In this document: one piece after another, positions 1-10,887 of the stretch
How the letters are laid out: the number at the start of each line of letters is the position of its first letter
How positions within the stretch are numbered: the first letter of the stretch is position 1
NCBI RefSeq assembly: GCF_902829295.1
Contig: NZ_CADEPL010000003.1
Span: 1 to 64,000, forward strand
Reading direction: 5' to 3'
From: Vogesella oryzae
GTDB taxonomy: Bacteria > Pseudomonadota > Gammaproteobacteria > Burkholderiales > Chromobacteriaceae
Length of the DNA: 64,000 bases
Made by a program: the position numbers and the translations under genes
The notes under the pieces: generated by a model
What the model saw: the letters and a program-made list of their open reading frames with translations, nothing else
The model's database searches: none
Told to the model about the DNA's origin: nothing

Positions 1-967
1 GCTGGTTGGGGAGCGGGCTGGCCAACGTCTGCGCCAGCTTCAGCCGCCGTGCCAGCGCGGCATAGCGTCCGGGCAGCAGCCAGCCGACGCGGTAGCCCGG
101 CGCCAGCGATTTGGAAAAGGTACCGCACAACAGCACGCGGCCAGTGGAGTCCGCCGCGCGCAGCGGCTGCGGCATCGGCTCGGCAAATCCCAGCTGGCGG
201 TAGGCATCGTCTTCGATCACCGCCACATCGTACTGTGCGGCCAGCGCCAGCAACTGCTGGCGGACCGCTTCCGGCAGGCAGCGGCCGTGCGGATGGGCGA
301 AGGCGGTCATCAGCGCGATGCCCTGCACCTCGCCACGCGCCAGCGCGGCCGCCAGCGGCGCGGTATCCAGCGTGCCGTCCGCCGCCGGCAACAAGGGCAG
401 CAATGCGACGCCGTGTTCGGCCAGCCAGCCGAGCAGGCCGGGAAACGCCGGCAGCAGCACTGCCAGGGTTGGCCGCACCACGCCGTGGGTGACGGCGGCA
501 ATCGCCAGCGACAGCGCCTCCATGCCGCCGCAGGTGATCAGCACTTCGTCGGCGTGCAGCTCCCAGCCTTCGGCGGCGGCCTGGCGCGCCAGCTGGCGGC
601 GCAGCGCCGGCAGCCCGGCCAGTGCCGGCTCGGCCAGCGCCTCGTGGTAGTGGCGCATGGCGCCGACAAAGGCATGGCTCAGCGCGCGGGTGTCGTACAA
701 GGCGGGATGGGGGAACGGCGCGCCCAGCGGCGCGATCAGCTGGTCGCCGGCGGTGCCGGCATCGGCGGCCACCACATAGCCGCGCCGCGGCTGCGCCTCG
801 GCATACCCCAGCCGTTCCAGTTCGTAATAGGCGCGACGGGCGGTATTGAGGCTGACGGCATGCTGCTGCATCAGCTGTCGCAGCGAAGGCAGCGCGTCGC
901 CACGGCGATAGTCGCCGCGTTCGATCGCGCTGATGATGCCCTGCACCAGTTGGCCGTATTTGCTCAC
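1..967 (-). CDS. MocR/PdxR-type GntR regulator with aminotransferase domain (3' end cut off)
   Basis: The reading frame opens at a GTG (965-967) and runs off the left edge of the window, so the C-terminus is missing. The first ~70 residues (starting VSKYGQLVQGIIS) form a GntR winged helix-turn-helix. From about residue 90 the protein is a fold-type I aminotransferase, with ITCGGMEALSLAI and, near residue 285, GTFSKSLAPGYRVGW, which holds the PLP-binding lysine. MocR-family proteins are PLP-dependent transcription factors rather than enzymes. Their targets usually lie next door, but the left neighbour is outside the window and the target cannot be named. Confidence 0.85.
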   Translation of the reverse strand, partial: MSKYGQLVQGIISAIERGDYRRGDALPSLRQLMQQHAVSLNTARRAYYELERLGYAEAQPRRGYVVAADAGTAGDQLIAPLGAPFPHPALYDTRALSHAFVGAMRHYHEALAEPALAGLPALRRQLARQAAAEGWELHADEVLITCGGMEALSLAIAAVTHGVVRPTLAVLLPAFPGLLGWLAEHGVALLPLLPAADGTLDTAPLAAALARGEVQGIALMTAFAHPHGRCLPEAVRQQLLALAAQYDVAVIEDDAYRQLGFAEPMPQPLRAADSTGRVLLCGTFSKSLAPGYRVGWLLPGRYAALARRLKLAQTLASPLPNQ

Positions 968-1024
968 ATGCCGTCTTTCACCCGAAAACGGCGATTATGC
1001 CGTGTGCACGCCTGGGCCGGCGAA

Positions 1025-1810
1025 TCAGCGTTGCGGCCGCTCCAGCGCGGCATAGACATCCTGCCGCGTGCTCGCCTGCATGGCGGCGAATTCGCCGCTG
1101 TCGCGCATTTTCTTCAGCTCGCGGTTGAAGCGCGCCACCAGCTCGGCGGCGTGCGGGTTCTTGCGCGAGATGGCGACACACAGCGGCGTGCTCCAGTAGG
1201 CGCGATCCTGCGGCACGATGCGCGCGGCCTGCTCCGGCAACAGGTTGAGCCGGGTGGTCAGCATGCCGGCCTCGCTTTCCATCGGAAACAGGTCGATGCG
1301 GCCGGCGGCCAGCTTGCGCAGGTTGCTGACGTCGTCGCCGGCCACGTCCACGTGCAGCACGCCTTTTTCCTGCAACTGGGTGAAGGTGTCGGAGTAGAAA
1401 TTGCCGGCGGTGATGCCGAAGCGCTGGCCGGACAGGTCGGCCAGCGTCTGCCACGGGTAGTTCTCGCCGCGGCGCTGGAACAGCACCATGCGGAACGGCA
1501 GCACTTCATCGCTAAACAGCAGATCGCGCTGGCGATCCTCGTTCGGCGTCCAGCCGATACTGCCATCCACGTCGCCGTTGCGCGCCAGCTGGATGGCGCG
1601 GTTGTTCGGGTACCAGCTGTAGCGCACCTTGACGTTGCCACGGCGGAATACCTCGGTCACCAGCCGCGACATGATGCCGCCGTAGCGCAGCTTCTCGCCC
1701 AGCAACGGCAAATACTCCTGGTTGGATAAATGCACACTCAGCGGAACGTCGGTCGCCAGCGCCCAGCACGGCAGCAGCCACAGCCAGCCCAGTAAAAGCT
1801 TGCGCCACAT
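1025..1810 (-). CDS. periplasmic substrate-binding protein, SBP_bac_3 type (paralogue A)
   Basis: A 261-residue protein with a clear signal peptide (MWRKLLLGWLWLLPCWALA) and the two-lobed fold of family 3 solute-binding proteins. The start at 1810 is chosen because AGGGAAG lies just upstream; the open frame extends 19 codons further without an RBS. It is very similar to the protein at 4849-5670: both share RYGG/AQGGIMS, VFRRGNV, YSWYPNNRA, LGWTPNE/IGWTPNE and ITAGNFYSD. There is no ABC permease or ATPase nearby, so it may act as an orphan sensor-type binding protein. The ligand is unknown. Confidence 0.85.
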   Translation of the reverse strand: MWRKLLLGWLWLLPCWALATDVPLSVHLSNQEYLPLLGEKLRYGGIMSRLVTEVFRRGNVKVRYSWYPNNRAIQLARNGDVDGSIGWTPNEDRQRDLLFSDEVLPFRMVLFQRRGENYPWQTLADLSGQRFGITAGNFYSDTFTQLQEKGVLHVDVAGDDVSNLRKLAAGRIDLFPMESEAGMLTTRLNLLPEQAARIVPQDRAYWSTPLCVAISRKNPHAAELVARFNRELKKMRDSGEFAAMQASTRQDVYAALERPQR

Positions 1811-1853
1811 AATGCTTCCCTTGTTACCCCTTCTTTTTATAGTCGTAGCGTAA

Positions 1854-4097
<2,244 letters not shown>

Positions 4098-4129
4098 GAC
4101 CGCGATTACTGCTCCCGGTTTTGCTCTTT

Positions 4130-4164
4130 GCCAGCACCTGCGCCTGACAGGTGCTGGCTTTTTT
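4130..4164 (+). terminator. intrinsic terminator after pobA
   Basis: A perfect 11-bp stem (GCCAGCACCTG / CAGGTGCTGGC) with a 7-nt loop is followed directly by six T residues. Confidence 0.9.
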
Positions 4165-4257
4165 ATTGGCTCCCCGCATGCCGGCCGAAGTGGCACTGGG
4201 CAGGGAGCCACCACCGCGGCAGCATCGGGGCATCCCCAAGCCCCCACGGAGCGATGC

Positions 4258-4872
4258 ATGCCGTTCTACCAGCCCCCGTCCTTTACCGCCGCGGCCAACG
4301 TTGGCCGCAGGCTGGCCGCCGAGTTTCCGTTCGCCACCCTGATTACCCAGCAGCCGGAGAGCCCGTGGCTCAGCCATCTGGTACTGCTGCCGGACCCGCA
4401 GCAGCCGGACTGCCTGCTCGGTCACCTCGCCGCCGCCAACGGCCACAGCGCCGCGCTGCTGGCGGCGCCGAGCGTGGCGATTTTCCACGGCGAACACGAC
4501 TACATCTCGCCGCGCTGGTATGTGACGCCAGGCATGGTGCCGACCTGGAACTACCGCGTGGCGCATGCCCACGGCCAGGCCGAGGCGCTCAGCGGCGCCG
4601 AGCTGTCCGCACTGCTGGCACAGTTGGCCGCGCACTTCGAAGGCAGCGAGGGCTGGACGCCGGCGGCGGTGCCCGCGGCGGCACTGGCGGCGATGCAGCG
4701 CGCCATCGTCGGCTTCCGCCTGCGGGTCAGTCACTGGGAGGTGAAGGAGAAACTCAGTCAGAACCGCGCACCACAGGACGTGGCGGCGGTGATCGCGGCG
4801 CTGCAGGCTGGCGATGGCAGCCAGCAGCAACTGGCCGCCCGCATGGCGTCAGCTGCTGCCGCGCGCCACTAG
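4258..4872 (+). CDS. paiB: PaiB-like FMN-binding protein
   Basis: A 204-residue protein of the PaiB/FMN-binding split-barrel family. Typical family features are the opening MPFYQPPSF, the central HGEHDYISPRWY and PTWNYRVAHAHG, and the late GFRLRVSHWEVKEKLSQNR. Members have been called transcriptional repressors (Bacillus PaiB) but the split barrel suggests flavin or haem binding; its role here is unknown. The start at 4258 follows ACGGAGCG. Codons 12-17 contain a back-to-back copy of the window-wide GCGGCCAAC motif. The 3' end overlaps the convergent gene by 24 bp. Confidence 0.85.
   Translation: MPFYQPPSFTAAANVGRRLAAEFPFATLITQQPESPWLSHLVLLPDPQQPDCLLGHLAAANGHSAALLAAPSVAIFHGEHDYISPRWYVTPGMVPTWNYRVAHAHGQAEALSGAELSALLAQLAAHFEGSEGWTPAAVPAAALAAMQRAIVGFRLRVSHWEVKEKLSQNRAPQDVAAVIAALQAGDGSQQQLAARMASAAAARH
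4291..4308. repeat. paired GCGGCCAAC palindrome inside paiB
   Basis: Perfect 18-bp palindrome GCGGCCAACGTTGGCCGC, two fused copies of the window-wide motif, read as AANVGR within the PaiB-like protein. Confidence 0.85.
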
Positions 4873-5670
4873 CCCGGCGGATGCCTCGCCGATGCCGAGC
4901 TGGTCGTAAACCTGCTGCCGCGTCCTGGTGATCAGGCGCGCCAGCTCGCCACTACTGCGCATCTTGCGCAGCTCGCGATTGAAACGGGCCAGCAGCTCGG
5001 GCGCCTGCGGGTTCTTGCGCGACAGCGCCACGCACAGCGGCGTGGTCCAGTATTCGCGGGCCTGCGGCACCAGCTTGCGCGCCTGCACCGAGCGCAGCTG
5101 GCTGTGCACCAGCAGCTGCCCGGCCTCCCATTCCATCGGGAACAAGTCGATGCGGCCAACCAGCAGCTTGCGCAGATTGCTGTTGTCGTCACCGGCGATG
5201 TCCACTTTCAGCACCCCTTGCTGCTGCAGGCGGCTGAAATCGTCGGAGTAGAAGTTGCCGGCGGTAATGCCGATGCGGTAGGGAGCCAGATCGGCCAGCG
5301 TCTGCCACGGATAGCTCTCGCCGACGCGCTGGAACAGCACCATGCGGAACGGCACCACCTGCTCGCTGAACAGCAGGTCTTGCTGCCGCTCTTCGTTCGG
5401 CGTCCAGCCCAGGCTGCCGTCGCTGCCGCCACTGCGCGCCAGCTGGAGGGCACGGTTGTTCGGATACCAGCTGTAGCTGACGCTGACATTTCCGCGCCGG
5501 AACACCTCGCGCACCACCGCCGACATGATGCCGCCCTGCGCCAGCTGCTCGCCAAGGAACGGCGGATAGGCGGGATTGGAAAAACGCACCTGCAGCGGCG
5601 TCTCGGCGCCCAGCGTGGACAGCGGACACAGCAGCAGGAACAACAGCATTAAATTGCGCGACATTGTCAT
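4849..5670 (-). CDS. periplasmic substrate-binding protein, SBP_bac_3 type (paralogue B)
   Basis: A 273-residue secreted binding protein, clearly a paralogue of the one at 1025-1810. Both conserve YSWYPNNRA, FRMVLFQR, YPWQTLADL, ITAGNFYSD, GDD-SNLRKL, GRIDLFPME and TPLCVA-SRKNP. The signal peptide is MSRNLMLLFLLLCPLSTLGA. I place the start at the ATG at 5670; the next ATG (5664) has no usable RBS. The pair brackets pobR-pobA-paiB. No transport partner genes are adjacent, and the ligand is not known. Confidence 0.85.
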   Translation of the reverse strand: MTMSRNLMLLFLLLCPLSTLGAETPLQVRFSNPAYPPFLGEQLAQGGIMSAVVREVFRRGNVSVSYSWYPNNRALQLARSGGSDGSLGWTPNEERQQDLLFSEQVVPFRMVLFQRVGESYPWQTLADLAPYRIGITAGNFYSDDFSRLQQQGVLKVDIAGDDNSNLRKLLVGRIDLFPMEWEAGQLLVHSQLRSVQARKLVPQAREYWTTPLCVALSRKNPQAPELLARFNRELRKMRSSGELARLITRTRQQVYDQLGIGEASAGLVARGSS

Positions 5671-5826
5671 ATTTATCTCAGGCGCTGCCATTTTTTGGCC
5701 ATCAGCAGCCTATCGCAAGCAGTTGCTGCCGCCAAGAGGCAATACCGGCTAGCGTCATGAGCGCGGCGGGGGCAAAAGCGGTACACTGCCGACCCTGACC
5801 GCAACCTTCCCCCGCGAAAGCCCGCC

Positions 5827-6378
5827 ATGGCACTCAAAGCCACCATCTACAAAGCCGATCTCGCCATCTCCGACATGGACCGCGGCTACTACGCCAGCCA
5901 CAACCTGACGCTGGCGCAGCACCCGTCGGAAACCATCGAACGCATGATGCTGCGCCTCGCGGTGTTCGCGCTGCATGCCGACGAGCGGCTGCAGTTCAGC
6001 AAGGGCATCAGCGCCGACGACGAGCCGGATCTGTGGCGCAAGAATTACGGCGACGAGGTGGAGCAGTGGATCGAACTGGGCGAGCCGGACGAGAAGCGCC
6101 TGCGCCAGATCTGCGGCCGCGCCGAAGCGGTATGGATCTACAGCTACGGCGGCCGTGCCGCCGACATCTGGTGGGAAGGCATGGCCGGCAAGGCCAGCCG
6201 CTTCGACCACCTCAACATCATGAGCGTGCCGCCGGAAACGCTGGCCGAACTGGCCACGCTGTGCCAGCGCAATATGCAGCTCACCGCCACGGTGCAGGAC
6301 GGCGCGCTGTGGTTCAGCAGCGAGCAGGGCAGTGTCACCGTCACCCCGCAGCGGCTGTACGGCAGCGGCGAGCGCTAA
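5827..6378 (+). CDS. yaeQ: YaeQ family protein
   Basis: A 183-residue protein matching YaeQ along its whole length, including MALKATIYKADL-ISDMDRGYY, ETIERMMLRL, DEPDLW-KNYGDEVE-WIELGEPDEKRLR, and the acidic/aromatic WIYSYGG-AADIWW. YaeQ has a PD-(D/E)xK-like fold and no settled function. The gene stands alone on the plus strand. Confidence 0.95.
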   Translation: MALKATIYKADLAISDMDRGYYASHNLTLAQHPSETIERMMLRLAVFALHADERLQFSKGISADDEPDLWRKNYGDEVEQWIELGEPDEKRLRQICGRAEAVWIYSYGGRAADIWWEGMAGKASRFDHLNIMSVPPETLAELATLCQRNMQLTATVQDGALWFSSEQGSVTVTPQRLYGSGER

Positions 6379-6451
6379 GCCTGCGCGGCGGCATTGAGTC
6401 CGCCGGGTTCGGCTGCTATAGACACATCAACCAGCCACTGCGAACCCGAAC

Positions 6452-7177
6452 ATGCGCCGTCTGCTTGCCCTGCTGGTGCTGCTGCTGACCCAGCCTGTGC
6501 TGGCCACTGCGGCGCCGTTGTTGCGGCTGTCCACCATCAATCAGGAACCGGTCGGCGATACCGCCGCCGCCGTGCTGCAGCGTGCCTATGCACAGCTGGG
6601 CATCAAGCTGGAACTGGTTCATCTGCCGGCAATACGGGCGCTGGCCGCGGCCAACCGTGGCGAAACCGATGGCGACGTGGCGCGCTATAGCGACATCGAG
6701 GTCGACAACCCGCAGCTGCTGCGGGTGCCGGTGCCGATCATGCAGCTGGAAATATCCGCCGTTACCCGCGGGCTGGCGTTTCCGCTCAGCGGCAGCGCCA
6801 GCCTGGCGCCCTATCGGGTATGCGTCCGGCGCGGCATCAAGCCCACCGACGATTACACCCAGGACCTGAACCGCTTTACCAGCAACAGCGAGTCGCACAT
6901 GCTGGTGATGCTGCTCGCCGGCCGCTGCCAGGTTGCCCTGCTAAGCCAGTACGTCTGGCCGGAAGTCGAGCGCCTGTCCGCCGGCCCGCTGCGCCTGATC
7001 CAGCCACCGCTGCTGCACATCACGCTGTACCACTATCTGCACCAGCGGCACGCCGCGCTGCTGCCCCGGATCACCCGCGTGCTGCAGACGATGCAGCGCC
7101 ACGGCGAGATCCGCCGCATCGTGGCGCAGGCGGAACAGCCGCTGCAGCTGGCGCGCCAGCGTCAGACCCTGCCCTGA
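6452..7177 (+). CDS. SBP_bac_3-like periplasmic protein
   Basis: A 241-residue secreted protein with signal peptide MRRLLALLVLLLTQPVLATA. The mature part reads like a divergent family 3 binding protein (LRLSTINQEPVGDTAAAVLQRAYAQLGIKLELVHLPAIRAL, then RVCVRRGIKPTDD). It is one of four such orphan proteins in the window. The RBS is weak. The end overlaps the convergent TetR gene by 16 bp. Confidence 0.7.
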   Translation: MRRLLALLVLLLTQPVLATAAPLLRLSTINQEPVGDTAAAVLQRAYAQLGIKLELVHLPAIRALAAANRGETDGDVARYSDIEVDNPQLLRVPVPIMQLEISAVTRGLAFPLSGSASLAPYRVCVRRGIKPTDDYTQDLNRFTSNSESHMLVMLLAGRCQVALLSQYVWPEVERLSAGPLRLIQPPLLHITLYHYLHQRHAALLPRITRVLQTMQRHGEIRRIVAQAEQPLQLARQRQTLP

Positions 7178-7752
7178 GCCAGCAACAGCGCAAAACCGCG
7201 CCGCGCCATTTGCTCGCCATCGCTGCGGCCCAGCAGCTGGCGATCGTGATGCGCACTCTGCACCAGACCGAACAGCATGAAGGCCAGCAAGGCCGGATCG
7301 CTGCCGGGCGGCAGTTCGCCATTGTCGGCGGCATCCTGCAGCATGCGCTGCAAGGTGTCGCGCAGCCGGGCCTGGCCGGCGATCAGCGCGTCGCGCCCCA
7401 CCCCCGGCTGATCGTCGAATTCGTAACACGCCGCCAGCAGCGGGCAGCCGCCGGGATAGCGCCCGCCTGCCAGCCGGCCGACCCAGCCATCGAACAGCGC
7501 CGTCAGCCGCGCCAGTCCGCGCGGCAGTGACAGCACCGGCTGCAGCGTTTCGGCGACAAACTGCGCCTGCGCCGCCTCCACCACCGCCAGTTGCAACGCT
7601 TCCTTGCTGCCGAAGTGGGCAAACAGCCCGCTCTTGGACATGCCGCTGGCACTGGCCAGCTCGCCGATGGTGAGCGCGGCAATGCCGTTGCTGCTGGCCA
7701 ATGCCACCGCCTGTTGCAGGATTGCCTCCCGCGTCACTGCCTTTTTGCTCAT
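7162..7752 (-). CDS. TetR/AcrR family repressor
   Basis: A 196-residue regulator. Residues 1-50 hold the TetR helix-turn-helix (EAILQQAVALASSNGIAALTIGELASASGMSKSGLFAHFGSKEAL). The rest is a ligand domain with GGCPLLAACYEFDDQPG, as in TetR_C regulators found beside hydrolases. The start at 7752 has CAAGGCAA upstream; an in-frame ATG at 7773 is possible. It is divergent from the thioesterase gene, and a palindrome in between is a good candidate operator. Confidence 0.9.
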   Translation of the reverse strand: MSKKAVTREAILQQAVALASSNGIAALTIGELASASGMSKSGLFAHFGSKEALQLAVVEAAQAQFVAETLQPVLSLPRGLARLTALFDGWVGRLAGGRYPGGCPLLAACYEFDDQPGVGRDALIAGQARLRDTLQRMLQDAADNGELPPGSDPALLAFMLFGLVQSAHHDRQLLGRSDGEQMARRGFALLLAQGRV

Positions 7753-7780
7753 TGTTGTTGCCTTGACTGCCATTTACTGC

Positions 7781-7804
7781 AAAATAGCACGATCGTTCTT
7801 TTTT
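7781..7804. promoter_or_regulatory. probable TetR operator
   Basis: An imperfect 24-bp palindrome centred on GATC, with arms AAAATAGCACGA and TCGTTCTTTTTT matching at 10 of 12 positions. It lies between the divergent TetR and thioesterase genes and ends 14 bp before the thioesterase start. Core ACGATCGT is typical of TetR sites. The pairing to this regulator is inferred from position. Confidence 0.65.
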
Positions 7805-7818
7805 GAAAGCCCCCGATC

Positions 7819-8271
7819 ATGACCGTGTTCGACAAGGAAGTAGAAATCCGCTGGGCGGATATCGACGCCAACCAGCACCTGCGCCACAGCGCCTATGCCG
7901 ACCTGTGCGCGCACAGCCGCATCGAATGGCTGCAGGCGGCCGGTTTCGGCCCGCAGCAGTTCAAGGCGCTGGCCTTCGGTCCGGTGCTGTTCCGCGAGAG
8001 CACCGAGTATCGCCGCGAAATCCACCTCGGCGAGCGTATCACCATCCGCCTGAGCCTGGCCGCTGCCAGCCCGGACAATGGCCGCTGGACTTTCCGCCAC
8101 GAGCTGTACAAGCCGGATGGCCAGCTGGCGGCAATCCACGAAGTCACCGGCGCGTGGATGGACCTGGCGGCACGCAAGCTGATTCCGCCACCGGCCGCGC
8201 TGCAGTCGCTGCTGGCCGAACTGGCGCACAGCGCCGATTTCGTCGCGCTGCCGCAGCCGACTTACAAGTAA
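7819..8271 (+). CDS. acyl-CoA thioesterase, 4HBT hotdog family
   Basis: A 150-residue single-hotdog protein. The N-terminal EIRWADIDANQHLRHSAYADLCAHSRIEWL carries the catalytic-type aspartate (WADIDANQH) of the 4-hydroxybenzoyl-CoA thioesterase/YbgC-like family. It probably hydrolyses acyl-CoA thioesters, substrate unknown. It begins a two-gene unit with the DUF1304 gene 18 bp downstream, under likely control of the divergent TetR repressor. Confidence 0.88.
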   Translation: MTVFDKEVEIRWADIDANQHLRHSAYADLCAHSRIEWLQAAGFGPQQFKALAFGPVLFRESTEYRREIHLGERITIRLSLAAASPDNGRWTFRHELYKPDGQLAAIHEVTGAWMDLAARKLIPPPAALQSLLAELAHSADFVALPQPTYK

Positions 8272-8289
8272 ACCCGCCGGAGCCCTGCC

Positions 8290-8640
8290 ATGACTGTTGC
8301 CACCATGATCGCCATCGCCGTGGTCGCGTTGATCCACGTTTACATCCTGGTGCTGGAAATGCTGCTGTGGACGCGGCCGGCCGGGCGCCGCGCCTTCGGC
8401 CTGAGCGAGCAGTTCGCCGCCGACAGCAAGGTGCTGGCGGCCAACCAGGGGCTGTACAACGGCTTTCTCGCCGCCGGGCTGCTGTGGAGCCTGCTGCCGG
8501 GCAGCCCGGCCGGCATCGCCCCGTTCTTTCTCGGCTGCGTGCTGCTCGCCGGCGTGTTCGGCGCGCTGACCGCCAGCCGCAAGATCCTGTACGTGCAGGC
8601 GCTACCGGCCGCCATCGCGCTACTGTTACTGGCGCGGTAA
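8290..8640 (+). CDS. DUF1304 membrane protein
   Basis: A 116-residue protein with four predicted membrane helices. The family signature regions HVYILVLEMLLWTRP, ANQGLYNGFLAAGLLW and ALTASRKILYVQALPA identify it as DUF1304. The RBS is CCGGAGCC. Its role is unknown; it is likely co-transcribed with the thioesterase. Confidence 0.88.
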   Translation: MTVATMIAIAVVALIHVYILVLEMLLWTRPAGRRAFGLSEQFAADSKVLAANQGLYNGFLAAGLLWSLLPGSPAGIAPFFLGCVLLAGVFGALTASRKILYVQALPAAIALLLLAR

Positions 8641-8643
8641 CCC

Positions 8644-8663
8644 TGCGGCCAACGTTGGCCGCA
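8644..8663. repeat. paired GCGGCCAAC palindrome between convergent genes
   Basis: Perfect 20-bp palindrome TGCGGCCAACGTTGGCCGCA filling the whole gap between the convergent DUF1304 and HD-GYP genes. It has no T-run, so terminator activity is uncertain. Confidence 0.85.
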
Positions 8664-9539
8664 TCAGCGCCACAGCCGCGGCAGCCAGCCACGGCGCGGC
8701 GCCGGCAGCGCGCGGTATACCGCCTCTACCAGCTCGTCGATCAGCTCGGCGTCCGGCACCGGTTGCCGCGCCGCCACCGTATCGCGGCTGCCGGACGGGG
8801 TCAGACTCAGCTCGCGCCCGCGGCGCGCCACGCGGTAGCCGCTGGCACAGTTGGGGCAGTACACCGTGGCACCGTCGCCGCTGCGGCGCGGCACCGCGAT
8901 GATCGGGCCGCACATCGTGCAGTGTTGCAGCGGAATGCCGGCCTCGCTGTGGCCGATGATGTGCGCCAGCCGCCCGCCCTTGCCCAGCGCCAGCAAGGCG
9001 CGGCCGGCGGTGACATCGAACTGGCTGCCGAGGTGGTCCTCGATGATCTGCAGCGCGCGCTCCGGCGGCATGCCGGCGCGGTAGGGGCGGCTGCTGGTCA
9101 TGGCATCGAAGGCATCGCACACCCCGACGATGCGTGCCGCCTGCGGAATGGCGTCGCCGGCCAGCCCCTGCGGGTAGCCGCGGCCATCCGGCGTTTCGTG
9201 GTGCATGAACACCGCCTCGTACGCCAGGCTGGACAGCGGGTGGCCGGCCAGCAGGTCGGCGCCCACCCGCGGATGGGTCTTGATGATGTCGTATTCCTCG
9301 TCGCTGAGCCGCTCGCGTTTGTTGAGGATCGCGTCCGGCACCCCGACCTTGCCCAGATCGTGCAGGAAACCGCCCAGCTCGATGCGCGCCACCTCTTCCG
9401 AGGGCAGGTGCATGGCCTGCGCCAGCTGGCGGGAAAACTGCGATACCCGCCACAGATGGCCGCCGGTGTAGGCGTCGCGCGCCTCCACCACCATCGCCAT
9501 GGTGTACAACGATTTGAGCAATTCTGCCGCGTAGTTCAT
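8664..9539 (-). CDS. HD-GYP domain protein with C-terminal zinc ribbon
   Basis: A 291-residue probable cyclic-di-GMP phosphodiesterase. The HD-GYP domain spans about residues 10-190, with HTGxH-like GGHLWRVSQFS, the HD pair in GGFLHDLGKVGVPD, and HHETPDGRGYPQGL carrying the GYP signature. Beyond it, about residues 200-235 hold a CxxC...CxxC zinc ribbon (CTMC, CPNC). There is no receiver or membrane sensor domain. I chose the ATG at 9539, since the GTG at 9551 overlaps the RBS (GTGGAG). Confidence 0.9.
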   Translation of the reverse strand: MNYAAELLKSLYTMAMVVEARDAYTGGHLWRVSQFSRQLAQAMHLPSEEVARIELGGFLHDLGKVGVPDAILNKRERLSDEEYDIIKTHPRVGADLLAGHPLSSLAYEAVFMHHETPDGRGYPQGLAGDAIPQAARIVGVCDAFDAMTSSRPYRAGMPPERALQIIEDHLGSQFDVTAGRALLALGKGGRLAHIIGHSEAGIPLQHCTMCGPIIAVPRRSGDGATVYCPNCASGYRVARRGRELSLTPSGSRDTVAARQPVPDAELIDELVEAVYRALPAPRRGWLPRLWR

Positions 9540-9691
9540 CCGCTTCTCCACAGGTTGGCCGCAATGCGTATCCGTCGCACCGGGTGACGGATTCTTACAG
9601 CATAGCCGGCAGGGCGGCGGGCAAACGCGTACAATGCCGCCATCCGGCCGGAGCGTGTGCTACCGGCCGCCCTTTTTTCCGGAAAGAAGCC

Positions 9692-10699
9692 ATGTCCAAC
9701 CTGACCGAACTGCTGCAGGCCGCCGATAGCCATCGCGCCGAACTGCTTGCCCGCCTGGCGGAAGAAAAAACCACCGCCTACCGTCTGTTCCACGGCAGTG
9801 CCGAAGGCCGTCCCGGCCTGACCATCGACCGTTACGGCGATGTGCTGCTGATGCAGACCTTCCACCACCCGCTGAGCGACGACGAGCACGCCGCCATCCT
9901 GGCGCATTACGCGCCGCTGGGACTGCACCCGGTGTACAACGATCGCAGCGGCGCCAACTCGCGCATCGGCAACCCGCTGCCGCCGGAAGAGCTGGAACAG
10001 GCGCAGCTGCCGCGCACCATCAGCGAGATGGGGGTGAACTACCACTTCCAGGCGCGCCATCAGGGCCAGGACCCGTGGCTGTTCCTCGACCTGCGCGCCG
10101 GCCGCCGCCGCGTGATGCAGCTGGCCGAGGGCAAGAGCGTGCTCAACCTGTTCGCCTACACCGGCGGCGTGGGCGTTGCCGCGGCCAAGGCCGACGCCAG
10201 CTTCGTGATGAACGTGGACTTTGCCGAATCCAGCCTGCAGGTGGCGCGCGCCAATGCCAAGCTCAACGCACTGGCCACCCGCCCGCGCTGCGTGCAGAGC
10301 GACTGCTTTGCCGCGCTGCGCCAGCTGTCCGGCATCGGCCAGCCGAAGATGGTACGCGGCAAGAAAATGCCGCCGTTCCCGGAGCTGGAAGCCCGCCAGT
10401 TCGACGTGGTATTCCTCGACCCGCCGCGCTACGCCAAGAGCCCGTTCGGCGTGGTGGACCTGATCAACGACTACCCGGCGCTGTTCAAGCCGGCACTGCT
10501 GGCCACCGCGCCCGGCGGCGTGCTGATCTGCTGCAACAACGTGGCACAGGTGGACCGCGATGCCTGGCTGGCACAGCTCAAGCGCAGCGCCGAGAAAGCC
10601 GGCCGCCCGGTACACGACGCGGAATGGATCACCCCGGAAGACGACTTCCCCAGCTTCGACGGTCAGCCGCCGCTGAAGATGGTGCTGCTGCACGTGTAA
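9692..10699 (+). CDS. class I SAM methyltransferase, RlmI/RlmK-like
   Basis: A 335-residue protein similar to the catalytic part of 23S rRNA m5C methyltransferases. It has the substrate-fold stretch YRLFHGSAEGRPGLTIDRYGD, motif I VLNLFAYTGGVGVAAA near residue 155, and the DPPRYAKSPFG motif near 250. E. coli RlmI is about 60 residues longer because of an N-terminal PUA domain, which is absent here. The start has GGAAAG upstream. RNA target is inferred only. Confidence 0.85.
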   Translation: MSNLTELLQAADSHRAELLARLAEEKTTAYRLFHGSAEGRPGLTIDRYGDVLLMQTFHHPLSDDEHAAILAHYAPLGLHPVYNDRSGANSRIGNPLPPEELEQAQLPRTISEMGVNYHFQARHQGQDPWLFLDLRAGRRRVMQLAEGKSVLNLFAYTGGVGVAAAKADASFVMNVDFAESSLQVARANAKLNALATRPRCVQSDCFAALRQLSGIGQPKMVRGKKMPPFPELEARQFDVVFLDPPRYAKSPFGVVDLINDYPALFKPALLATAPGGVLICCNNVAQVDRDAWLAQLKRSAEKAGRPVHDAEWITPEDDFPSFDGQPPLKMVLLHV

Positions 10700-10703
10700 G
10701 ACC

Positions 10704-10726
10704 TGCGGCCAACCAGGTTGGCCGCA
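10704..10726. repeat. inverted pair of the GCGGCCAAC motif
   Basis: Arms TGCGGCCAACC (10704-10714) and GGTTGGCCGCA (10716-10726) around one base, just after the methyltransferase stop codon. Confidence 0.85.
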
Positions 10727-10743
10727 AGCGCCGGCAGGCAAGC

Positions 10744-10778
10744 ATGCCGTTCACCCTCGCGGGTGGACGGCATTTTTC
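10744..10778 (+). terminator. intrinsic terminator after methyltransferase gene
   Basis: Thirteen-base arms ATGCCGTTCACCC and GGGTGGACGGCAT (one G-T pair), four-base loop, followed by TTTT. Confidence 0.8.
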
Positions 10779-10887
10779 ATGGCCGCGGCATGCCTGCGCT
10801 GCCGGCGAGCGCTGCTGCTGGCGTTACAGACAACTTCATGATTGGCGAAGGGTTTCCTACACTGAGACTGGTACCCGGAGAAAACCC

